This document shows, one piece after another, positions 33,720 through 45,400 of a stretch of 64,000 bases of DNA; the stretch's first letter is position 1, and the number at the start of each line of letters is the position of its first letter. The position numbers were made by a program, and so were the translations under genes. The notes beneath the pieces are model-generated. The model had not been told where the DNA came from. It saw only the letters and a list, made by a program, of their open reading frames with translations, and did no database searches. The DNA comes from Saccharina japonica (Eukaryota > Sar > Phaeophyceae > Laminariales > Laminariaceae): positions 186,001-250,000 of the forward strand of contig MEHQ01001114.1 in the NCBI GenBank assembly GCA_008828725.1. Reading direction: 5' to 3'.

Positions 33720-33937
33720 AAAGTCTACGAGTACGGAGAGGCGCACGCCGAGTGCGCTTCCCTTCGTATCTAGGCCCGAGCCCGCGCCAGCCGACTGTAG
33801 TCTGGCGACAGAGGGACGTACCGATCGCCGGTTGCGCGTCGGGCGCGAAGCAACGTCGCTGTGTTACCATCCAACTCATCGATCGTTCTGCTGCTGCTTG
33901 CTGCGTGGATAACATCTTAAATTTAAAGACCATGCCA

Positions 33938-34026
33938 TTTTTCGATTTGAAAATCTGATGACCCAAGTCGTCGGATTTTGCGCCAAAATCTGACGACTTG
34001 GGTCATCGGATTCTCAAATCGAAAAA
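33938..34026. repeat. Near-perfect hairpin, arms about 40 bp
   Basis: TTTTTCGATTTGAAAATCTG ... GTCGTCGGATTTTG is followed after CGC by the almost exact reverse complement ending CTCAAATCGAAAAA. Only a few mismatches occur. It could be a small MITE or a structured RNA; no target duplication was seen. Bases 34027-35414 contain no recognised gene. Confidence 0.7.
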
Positions 34027-35414
34027 AAAAACGGTCACATTTTGCACAATCGGACTGCATAGGACGGTGCTTTCGTTTTTAAGATCGAAAAATACAAACC
34101 TGAAGCTCGAAATCGAACCGCATATGAAACGGCCTAAATACTCGTAGAACGGCGGCCAAGAGGGAAAAAGATGAAAATAAGCATACTCGTACATGGTGGC
34201 CCTCGGCAGCACTTACTCTTCTTGTCTGCTTGCTTGCGTTGTCGCACTCTGGTCGGCACGAACGTACTATATATTAAATATCTGTACGAGTATGCACTTT
34301 GTTGCTCAGTATCATATCTCAAGTTGGGTTGATTGCAGGCGCTATGCTGCTGTGCCTGCGGCGCGTAGATACTGTGGCTCTCGGGGCTTGGTTTGCGCCT
34401 TCAACGAAAAAACGAAAATAAGACTAAATGATATGTAAAAATAACTCGAAGAAAGCAAAGAAAGCAGAAACATTCAGGAAGGTTCCCCAAAAAAATAAGA
34501 TTCGCGTCGGCAATTCACAGAGAAGGGCTGTGAGCTGTGGGAGAATATACCGACGGAGCCCTCTGTGACAGAGAGGGGGGGCACTTCTAAGTAAGGAAGT
34601 CTCTGCACCGGTACGTAGCTGCCCTACCTTACGTGGTGTATTGGTGTCTTACAGCATGTACTACCCTCTGGTATGATATGGACTACTCCACGTGTGCTAC
34701 TGCAGCTGTTGTTGTGCCTGGTGTCTACAGCAGTAGCAGCTATATATGCACGAAAGCGTATACCCCGTATACGTAGCAGTTCAGCTTCTTGCCTTGAGTA
34801 CGACGTACCTGGTACACAGCCGGCGCGCAGCGCATGATAAACGGAGCCTACCAAAGGCCTTTGAGTGCCACTCCGTCCCTCAGTATAAGCACTGTTTTGT
34901 ATTAATATGTGACACAAATGGTTCTTATATTTAGCAACACAGTTGTTATGCACACCATTGGTGTACATATACAACGTCGGCACACTGCTGCTCACACTCT
35001 CACACTCTCTTGCTCACCCGAAAGGCCGCCCAGCTCCTTTTCAAGCAGCAAATCACGGTCAACGGCACCATGGCCGGGAGGAAGAACCCGCAGACAAGCG
35101 CAAGGACCCACTCCCGATACAGGAGGAATATCACTGCAGAGCGAATAAACTGGACGCCCGGCGCTGGGACGACCCCTACCACCTTCGAGCAGACGATGTC
35201 GATGCTTGCTGTCAGGAAGTACAAAGCCAATTTTGGCAGTTTTTTTTCTTGTCCAGGGAGCTGGACAGTCCTAGGGACCGCGGAAGCCCTCCGGCTTGCC
35301 ATGGAGACGGTGATAGGGAAGAAGGTGCAGGAGGCGAGGTGGCACTGTCGGCACTTCTGCTGTGCTGAGACTGCGTGACTGCGAACTGCGATTTGATTCC
35401 TAAGGTTTGTACAG

Positions 35415-35510
35415 ACTTCGCAGGCCTTACGGAAAGGGGATAACATCGAGCAAGCCCTCCCCAGCGACGACCTGCCGGCTCAAAAGAGGTCTCGCAGTAG
35501 GCTCAAGTAA
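35415..35510 (+). CDS. Possible last exon of an unidentified upstream gene
   Basis: After an acceptor-like TTTGTACAG, 32 codons stay open to a TAA at 35508-35510. The composition is protein-like: an Asp/Glu-containing stretch and a basic tail, KRSRSRLK, that could be a nuclear localisation signal. Upstream frames on + (35010-35378 and 34943-35368) may belong to the same gene, but the splice donor cannot be fixed by eye. It ends only 56 bp before the GPKOW start, so it could instead be part of that gene's 5' untranslated region. I do not recognise the product. Confidence 0.25.
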   Translation, partial: TSQALRKGDNIEQALPSDDLPAQKRSRSRLK

Positions 35511-35566
35511 CGCGTTCTTCGAGAGTTTCGCTTCTCTGTAAGCTCGTCTGCTAGACGCGCCGCACC

Positions 35567-36484
35567 ATGGCGAACTCGAAGCCTAAGAAGGGCTTCTCCA
35601 TGTCCCTGAGCAAAACAAAACTTCCATCCTCCTCCACCGCAGTGGTGAGAACCGACAGAGAACGCTCTCGTGCCAAGCCTTCCTCGATCGGGCAACGGGA
35701 CGGAGAGGAGGCCGAAACAGCGCCCAAGCGGGATTACGTGACCGGCATCGGAGGGGGTAAGGTCGTCACAAAGGAAGTTGTTGTCGAGCGTGGCCCCCGC
35801 GTCATCGCACTAGCCCCTAACCCCTGGGCGGCGACGACGACTAACAGCGAACAGGCCAACTCCGCCCAATCGCCTTCTGATGGTGCTGCTGCTGCAAGCA
35901 CTACCAGCGCCAACGGTGCTCCGCCACGGCAACCATCAGCAGAAGCACCACCACCACGAGCGGACAAAGGTAAGTCTCTCGATGAGCTGGCAGCGGAAGC
36001 TCTCGCCCGAGAATCCCGCGACATCGGCAGGGGACGCAATGGTGGGGGCGGCGACCGCGATGGTCTGGGCCTCGATTCCGACAGGGTTATCACAATGGCG
36101 GCGCAACCTAATAACATCGCCACCAACAGCAGCAGCAGCAACGGCAGCAGCGGCAAGGACGGAACGGCGACGAACTCAGGCAAAAGGAACGGATTACTGG
36201 AGCTGAACATGATCCCGGGGCTGGCAGACGTCGAAGGAGAAGACGCCAAGTTCAAGCATGACTTGGGGTATCGCGCGGAGGACGTGAGCGCCCGGAGCAT
36301 GGCGTACGTGGACGTCCCTGTGCACGAGTTCGGCGCGGCGCTGCTTCGGGGCATGGGGTGGGCCGGGCCGGGCGGGAACGATGAGGCCGCCGGGGGGAGG
36401 GGGACCGTGGAAGACTTGGTGAAGGATGTGGAGCCTCGGCACCACCGGCTGGGGCTGGGGGCGCAGCCTAAGCCTCCGGAAGAG
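35567..36484 (+). CDS. GPKOW: GPKOW exon 1 (N-terminus and G-patch)
   Basis: 306 codons from an ATG in good context (GCACCATGG) to the donor GAG|GTGAGG, phase 0. Residues 1-200 are Ser/Thr/Ala/Gly-rich and disordered, with QQ- and SSS-type runs. LNMIPGLADVEGEDAKFKHD leads into the G-patch, and RLGLGAQPKPPEE closes it. The frame remains open past the donor for 57 bases into the intron, which has no similarity to the family. Confidence 0.88.
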
Positions 36485-39400
36485 GTGAGGTGCCGTATTG
36501 TTTGTGCTGCTGTACTTATGTACCAGGTATGTACCTGGTAGCATCGGTAAAATCGTAAAATCGAGAGGCCTCTTAGCGTGGTGCTGTGCCTCCTGGACAG
36601 TACGTACTAGACAGTAGACAGTCGACAGTACGTTGCAGACAGCAGTACAGTACTCGTATGTTACTACTTCGTATGAATACTGCTGTACACCAGTTGCTTG
36701 TAAACAGCAGTAAGGAGACAACAGTTTTAGGCAGCAGTAGAGACAGCAGTATGTTACTACTACTGTACTCCTGTGGCACAGTAGTATTGACGTACCGAGG
36801 CAGTACTACTACTGTACTCCTGTGGCACAGCAGTAATGACGTACCGAGGCAGTACTCGTGGTAGAGGTGTATCTCATCCAGAATGCTCGGAAAGGTTTCG
36901 GCCACCGTGTATGTATATGTTGTGTATGTACAATACGAGTGTACCGGTACGGGGTCGTAGCAGTTTTTTTCTCTCTCCCCCCTGTCCGGGTCCATGTACG
37001 TAAAAGTCTAATAATAGAGTGTTTGCGCAAAAGTCTTTTCAGAAAATATTTTTCTGGACGCTAAAAAAAGTGAATTTCCTTTCCCTCACGATTTCTTAGT
37101 GTTTGCGCAAAAGCAAACCCAAAAAAGACTTTGCAAACCCTTCGTGCCGTATGAAACAGGGAAGCGGGTGAGCACGGGGATACAAAAACGAAGAAACAAA
37201 AATTACGTATACCAGCACAGCACGTACGAACGTATGTACAAAAGACTCGTGGTACCAGGTGCATCCTATAGCAAAAGCAGCAACGAATACAAGCAGGGCA
37301 TATATCAACAGCAGCCGCAACCCAGCATCGGCGGCAGCCGCTGTATACCCAGACAGCAAGCAGAAGCAGCAGCACAGTTAGCAGCAGCTACTCGTACTCT
37401 CCTAGGGGTGGCTAGGGTCAGCAGCAGCAGCAGCAGCAGCTCAGCAGCAGTAGTACTCGTAGCTCAGCAGCAGCAGCAGCAGCTCAGCAGCGAGCAGCTT
37501 CCGTTTTTGCTACTTTCAATCATGGGATTGGCTTTTTTTCTTACTATTGTGCTGCTGCTCGAGCCTACGAGTGCCAACGCTACGATTCAAGCACGCCCGA
37601 CCCCCTCGCACAGCGGCGCAGTCGCCTCCGCGCCCGCCCCCGCCGCGCCGCTGCTGCTGCTGCTGCTGCTGCAGCTGTAGCTTCAGCTGCTGTGCTGCCG
37701 CCACCACGGTCGTGTTACGGAGATGGACACAAGACTTTTCATGCTGTATCATGGGGAGGTATACAGGCGGCACGTACGAGTACCAATTTCTGATCGAGGC
37801 ACCTTCCACGACGACATCAAGTGGGCGGGTGCCGCAGCAGCGGCCCGCCGTGACAGCCCAACGCCACTCGTCCGTGCCATACTCCAGCCTACACATTTTG
37901 AGCCTTGGTGCGCTCCGCGGTTAGTTGCCGTGTTGCGAGTAGCAGCGCTTTTGTCGGCTGTGCAAGGTACGGCTCTCGGTGGTGTCGATGAGACCCAGTG
38001 CGTCGGGTGAAATCTCGGTACGTTGTACGCCAATGAACAAAGAGCACAAAAAATACCGCAAATTCCGGCCAAATCGTTACTTCTGAAAAGTATTTTCCGG
38101 TCGTTTTTTCAGAAAAATACCGCTAATTTTTACCGCGGGGCAATTTTTAGAAAAGTATTTTCTAAAAAGTCTTTTGCGCAAAAACTCATAATAAACCAAA
38201 ACTTTTTTTGGTGTGTGTGTGGTTTTGGGTGTTTTTGTTTTTGGTTGTTATTTTTTTTTTCTGTTTTTTCAAAATTTTTTAAAAATTTTTAATTTCATTT
38301 TTTCTTCATTTATTTCCGACATTACGTCCTTTCTACTGAGTAGTAAATCAAGGATCAGGGGTAAAACCAAAGTAGGCTCCTCTCCCTCCTCTTCCACTGC
38401 GGTTCTTGCTTTGCATTTTTATCGCGAGAAGATTTCAGCACTTTCTTCCCTCGTCAACTCTCGTCGAATTTTGCTTACCCACGCTACGAGTATAATACGC
38501 GCTCTCGACAGTCGGTGTCATTTGAGAATAAAAACCTCCATGGGGAGAATCGAACCCTCGACATCCGGCCCAAAAGGCTTCGTGGCTACCAGTTAGACCA
38601 CCGGGGCGACCGGACTGCTGTTTCCGTATATACATCCGATCGTACAGCAGTAGTATTATACCCACCCCGCAAACGGTTTGGACAGATTGCTCGTGGTGTT
38701 CGGTACTCGTTGGGCTGTCCATGGAGACTACTCTTGTTACGTACCAAGTACCTGGTACTACAGCAGTACTGGTAGTTGGGAAAAAACGACTACACACAGA
38801 ACGGTTGTAGCGATGATCACAGCACCATCGGCCGCTGATTGGTTGGTTACAAGGAACTACTGCTGTAACTGTAAACTAAAACTCGTTGGGGCTGGTCGGT
38901 GTCGCTTGCCCGCCTACTTTGCCAGTGGCCCCTTTGGCTTTCAAGAGCTTTCGTTCATGTGCTCCGTGTCTTGACCGGTGGCTACGAGTAGCTGATACAT
39001 ACAATAAATGCACGAAAGCCTGCTGCGTTGGAACTCCCTTTTTAGCGTGCGACAATCCCCCGGGATTTCAAGTCAACCACAATCCCGAAGGGGGATCTTG
39101 GCATATCATACGAGTGTAGAATGATGTTGGTGACATGTTCAGTGACTGAACTATTAATAAAATAATGCGGGAAGCTCGATACGGGCGCAGTAGATATAGC
39201 TGCGCGCTCGCCTACCAGAAGTAGACGGGAACTCCGACATACCTGGCACTTTTCTGCTTCTTCTTTCTATTTTTATTTTCCATCCCATTTATTATCTTCG
39301 CTCTTGTATCATATCTCCCTCTTTAGTCGTAACTCAAGTCCGGGGTCACAAAGTAGGCTCTTCTCCCCCCTCCCCACTACTCGTACGACGTACGGTACGT

Positions 39401-42400
39401 GCCTCGCATTTTTATCGCGAGAAGATTTTAGCACTTTCTTCCCTCGTCAGCTCTCGTCGAATTGGGCTTTTACCCACGCTATAATATGCGCTCTCGACAG
39501 CTGGTGCCATTTGATAATGAAAATCTCCATACGGAGACTCGAACCCTCGACTTTCAACTCAACAGGCTTCGTGGTAACCTGCTGAACTACCGGGGCGACC
39601 GGCCATACGAGCGGCTAAAACAGTGTCAACTTGGTGTTTCTGTATCAGCCGTCTACGAACAGCATGAGTTCCCAGCAATACGGGTAGAATCCAGTTGCAG
39701 CCGTGCCGTACGAGTTATTGCATCAACCATTGCAGCCCAGACGGCCATTGTTGTATGTTGTACAAGGGCTCCGCTTCGCGGGCGGCTGACGCCGCCCGCT
39801 ACGCTCGCGCAAGGAAGGAGTACAGAAGAGGCCCATGATGTAGTGCAGGCACCGCGACTTGAAAATGCCAAGAGGTTCATGGAGCAGCAAAGAAACGGCG
39901 GACTTGACATGCATGCAAAACATGCTCGGGGTGCGCAATAGCTCCATGTTCCAGGCCGACAAAGCTGTACGTTCGAAAGAGAAAGCACAGCAACACGGCT
40001 CACGGCACGGCGCTGCGCTGTCTGCTGTGGGGGTGTGAGATGTGCATGTTTTCGTTAGTATGTGTGGTATACAACAACAGTATTATGCTGTGTAGTACTT
40101 CGGACTTTGTATACGACAGCGGTGCCACCCTTAATGTTATTGTGCCACCACTCGCGCCGTTTTGACTACCCTTTGAACCCAGATGAAACGCCCGCGAAAA
40201 AGGAAACCCGGGGAAAAGGCCAGGGCCTCCGATGTGGAACGCCGAAAGGTATGTTTGATAATGATACGTAGGCGTGTTGTCCCCAACACGGTGGGTTATA
40301 TAGCGGGAGAATATCATGGAAATCCCCCGCGGTGTGGACGTTGCTTCGAGCTGCACACGTTGGAAAATTTACCCTGCGCGCGTGTTTTTGCCCAGAGAGA
40401 AAATTGATACGAGCTGATTCCACCTATATAGAGGTTTATCACAATTCGACGCAAGTCGAGGAGAAAATTGCGGTGGTGAACCTCTGTCGTGGTAAAGATG
40501 CAAGGCGCGTACCGTAGTGGGGGGGGGTGGGGGGAGGGGGGTGGGCGGGGAGGGTGGGTGGGGGGGGGTGTACTCATGTCGTGCACGGCCGTAGTCATAT
40601 GACCATAGACCCTCGCATCCCTACAATGCCGGGACGGAGCACGTTGGGTTTTCACCAACCAGGCAGACATTGCTTGCACCAAGCGCGAAGCGCCGTGAGG
40701 TATTGGGCGAGTCGCATGGAGGGTGAGCTGCATCCTGCTAAGAACCGCCTCTGAGGCGGACTTGCATATGGACGACAGCTTCAATGAGTTAGTTTAATTT
40801 CTGGTGTTGCCACTTCCGGAGACAGCAATTGGGGGGGGGGCGCTATGTGGCCCCGGAACTGAGTTACGACTAGGGAGGGAGAAGGAGAAAGAAGGTCGAA
40901 GATAATAAATGGGATGGAAAACGGAAAACAGAAAAAAGAAGAAAAAAACGTAATGTTCCTTATTTTGCGTTTTTGCGTCGTGTTTTTTTAGAGTTCGTGA
41001 TTACACCAGAACGTTTCGAGTAGAGTATGAGTAGGTTCTCTTTCCCCCCGGTCCCCGGTGTTCCGTGCAAAAATGCTACCAGGTATTGTGTTATCTGGTA
41101 TTTTGTGGTGGTGGTGTGTACGTTGTTTGCGAAGACGGTTTGCTGCCTTGGTCGGCGTGACGGCAAGGCTTTTCAAAGGACTAGGCTAGGGATGCTTTTG
41201 TAGAAGTGTGGTGAGCTCAAGCTTTAGTTTTACCAACCCACCCGAGGACTAAACATTAAACAAAAAATATATATGGTTTTTGATTTTGTTCTTCTTGGCT
41301 CTTGGCGTCGTTCCCGGTCCTGCGGCGTGCTTTCCCAGAGGGCTAAGGTAACCGTCTGGTACCGCCCCTTGTTGCGGACGGCGGGTACAAAGAGAGAGGG
41401 TTAGGGGTCGTCACCGCGACTGATTTGCCCCTGGACCGTGGTTCGTCGCCGCTTCATGACGACGTGGCCTGACCACACGATGACATTTCTCGAGAGACGA
41501 GGAGGAGTTGTTGTTGTTGTCGCGTGATTTTCGATCGGGATGGAGCGTTGCTGCCGCCTGCACCGTGTTGAAGAGCGACCCTGAGTCTCTCCTTGTCCGC
41601 GCAACCCTCCCCCCGTCCCCCCGGTCCCGGTGTTGTAGGCGTGCGAGGGTCTATCGTTATACGACTACGGCCATCCATGCACGACATGAGTACACCGCCC
41701 CCCCCTCCCCCGTGCCTGGTTGGTGAAAACCCAACGTGCTCCGTCCCGGCATTGTAGGGATGCGAGGGTCTATGGTCATATCATACGACTACGGCCATCC
41801 ATGCACGACATGAGTACACCCTCCCCCCCCCCGGTGTGCGTACGTACCGCCGCGTGAAGGAATGCTGTGTACCGCTTGTTCTTGAAAGCCTCGCGGATTG
41901 GTTCGAGTCGAGAATTCAGCCCCCAAAATACGATAGCTGATTCCTGCCCATACGGGCCAGGGCGTTGTTCGTCGATATATTGCACGCGTTGTCTCTTTCC
42001 GCTCACCCGTTGCCCCCCCCCCCCCACCCTGCGCCGATTTTTTTTTTTTCAATTCGTCGAAAAATAACTGGAACCTTTGCCCTCCCTTCAGATTTGGGAA
42101 GACAAGGCTAGGGAAGAGCAGGCACGAGCCTCGCGACCTAGCCCTTCACAGCTCTCTGTAATGGACGTCGTCGAGATTTCTGGAGGGTCAGCGAGCGAGG
42201 GGGAGGGCGGCGGCGGCCGCGGGCGATGGTGATGAAGACGCAGGGGGTGCCCGGCTTGAACAAGATATCTGTAAGGTAAGGTCAGTTGTTGTGTTTTGTT
42301 TCTCTTCCCGGGGGTGCGTCGTTGTCCTCCTGCGGCGATGGTGGTAGTGTTTACAGGACGTACAAGGTTCCCCTTCGGGATGAGTGTGGTTGACTTTAAA

Positions 42401-45400
42401 TCCCGGGGGTGTCGCAAGCTGAAAAGGGGAGCAGGCGTTTGTACCTCGTACGAGCCACTCGTATTTACGTACGGTAGCCGCCGGGCAGGAACGAAGAACA
42501 CGAAAAACACAAATCTTGAAAGCTAAATAATTAAAAAAGGTAAGCCACCGGTCAAGTAAGTGGGCTATCAAAAGCGACACCGACCATCGCAACACGAGTT
42601 TATAGCCCTTTATAAAACAGTATTATTAATAGGAGTTAAGTGTGAAATTTTCACACGTCGGATAGATAATCTATAGATAAATCATCTACAGATAGATCAT
42701 CTACAGATAGATCATCCACAGATAGATCATCCACAGATAAATCATCTACATATAGATCATCCACAGATCATCCACAGATAGACCATCCTCAGATAGATCA
42801 TCCACAGATAGACCATCCTCAGATAGACCATCTACAGATAGATCATCCTCAGATAGATCATCTACATATAGACCATCCTCAGATAGATCATCTACAGATT
42901 GATCACCCACAGATAAATTATCCTCAGATAGATCATCCATAGATTGATCACCTAGATCGTCTACGTCCTAATCCGCCGTAGTGAGATGCTGTGCGGGATC
43001 TGTTGTAGTACAGATCCAAACGAGGCAAACGCGTCTTATTTAATAAACCAGGCAGCTTATACGGCAACATGAACTAGATCATACAGATCATACAGATCAG
43101 GAATCTCTACGCCCTGAAATATGTAGATGGTGAAGCAATGAAACCGGATGATAGATCAGAGGTGTGTAAAGTTTGGCTCAACTGATTGACACACGACACA
43201 AAGTGAGACGTGGAAGTGTGGAGGGCGTAAGCTTTATTTTGACCCATCCGCCGGAGGATTAAAAAAAAAAAAAAAAAAAATGGCTCAACGTTTCCAAGCA
43301 ACGAATAGTACTAGAAGTACGTTTTGCTCTGAAAATTCGTTTCGGACGCACCCCGTACCTTAAGACACTACAATTTGAGCTTGGCGCAACGTACGCGATT
43401 GTTGAGTGGGACGCGTGCTTGCGGTGAGAGGTGTTCATAGCATTCGTACTGTAGCACTGCCGATGCCAGGTACGATGCCTGCTGTGGATGCCGCGGAGGG
43501 CCGTGCATCTATTTCAAGCGCGATGCTGTGCATATGCTGCTGTACGCTGTACTCCACTCTGTTCCCAAATGGAAGTTTCGTTTCGAGTAAATATTAATTA
43601 AGTGGTTATTAAGTAATCAAATAGCGGTGCTAAAATGGTCCTCATATGTGGCTACAGCAGGGTTGGTGTCGCAGAAGGGCGGAGTTAGACCCGCAGCTCG
43701 TTATCTGGATATGTTTGGGGAAGATACGTCCTATAAGGTCCCTGGTTTATATTACCCACACGATCTGGGGAAGATACGTCGTAGATCCCTGGTTTCTATT
43801 ACCCCCACGATCTACGTCCTAAAGATCGTGCTTGCTGGGTGGGGTCTGTGTTGGACACGCTTGACACGCTTGACACGTTTGACACGCTTGACACGCTTGA
43901 CACGTTTGATACGCTTGACGCGCTTGACACGCTTGACACGTTTGATACGCTTGACACGCTTGACGCGCTTGACACGCTTGACATGGCTCTTAATGCGCAC
44001 GTTTGCCGGGGACGCGGTGTGTGTGTGATACCGATCTTGCCCAACATCTCACAACACGGCATATGTTACTGAAGATCGCCATATGTCCGATGTGTAGATG
44101 GTACAAAGTCTTCCCCCTATAGTGCCGGTATGCCCTGTATAGTGCCGGTATGCCCTATGTAGTGCCGGCATGCCCTATATAGTGCCGGCATGCCCTCTAT
44201 AGTGCCAGTATGCCCTCTATAGTGCCGGTATGCGCCAGCCAACAATACCGGCACTAAAGCGGCTACCAACCGGCACTAATTACTCCGCACACTACCACAC
44301 TGACGAATCCCATCTTTATCAAGCGATTCCACAAGCACTATAGCGGTCAACCGGCACTATAGAGGGGTCAATATTGTATATGGTCGAACGGGTACTGGGC
44401 AGGAAGTTTCATTCACTCCCCGGCGCTGTTTTTTTTTTGTATGCGCTTAGTCGACCTCACGTACTCACCCGCTGTGTAGGATACGCGCGCGCGCGCGTGA
44501 GCAACGGGTGTGATATCATTACGCCCGCGTCTCGTGATACCTGGTACCTTGTATATGTTTGCCGCGTCCGGTCGCGTGTCTCGATGTTCCTCTTTCGCCC
44601 CCCCTTGCTCCGTCTCGAAAGGGATGCGTGGTCAATGGTCAAATGACTAAGGCAAGCAACAAATGAGTACACCCCCCCCCGTCTGCTATGTGTCTATGGT
44701 CATACGACTACGGCCGTGCACGGCATGAGTACACCCCCCCCCCCTCCGTCTGCTGCAGTTGAGAATCGGTGGATTTTCATTCTTAAGGGTGTGGTTCCAA
44801 CAGCTTGATTGCCGTGTCTTGCCAGATAGTCGTGGCGGCCCCCTCCAACCACCTCAAGTTTGAGGAGTGGTGTGCCGCTGACCTACCTGAAAATAATACA
44901 TATCGGCGTCTGTGAGAGATTTGTGCTATAGGCGATGTGTGATACCCCCCCCCCCCTTTTTATTTTTATTTTTCTTTTCGCCCGCCGCCCTCGTGGCCGC
45001 GATATTGTGCTTCAGTTTAATGTGGTAGTGTCGTATCCCACTTCCTTGTGGTTGCCCCCGTACCGAAAACCGCCTCCGTCAGAATGGAACTCCCCCTCCT
45101 CTTCCTCGCCTGCTCTCCTCGTGGCCGCGATATTGTGCTATTCATGGCGTAGAGATGTCGTCACGCACTTTCTCGCGTCAGCCCCCGTACTGAGAACAGC
45201 CTCCGTCAGGATGGAAAGACAGCGCCCAGAAAAAGCGATCGCCAAACGTGGTTAGTGGGCAGCTGTTTGTTTTTTTTTAGGTGTTTCAAAAGTCTCGGCT
45301 TCGATGAGTGAGTATGCTGTAGTTGCGATGTCTTATCTCTCCCCCTCCAAGCTGTCGGAAGAGTCAAAAGATAGACTGACTGACAGACAGACAGACAGAC

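Noticed and set aside
35010..35378. 122-codon frame on + upstream of GPKOW as a stand-alone gene
   Set aside because: Two other frames over the same bases look equally plausible and no domain decides between them; mentioned only with the possible terminal exon.
37099..37680. 193-codon frame on + in GPKOW intron 1
   Set aside because: It starts within the end repeats of transposon K and runs through CAG/GCA tracts; no transposase motif.
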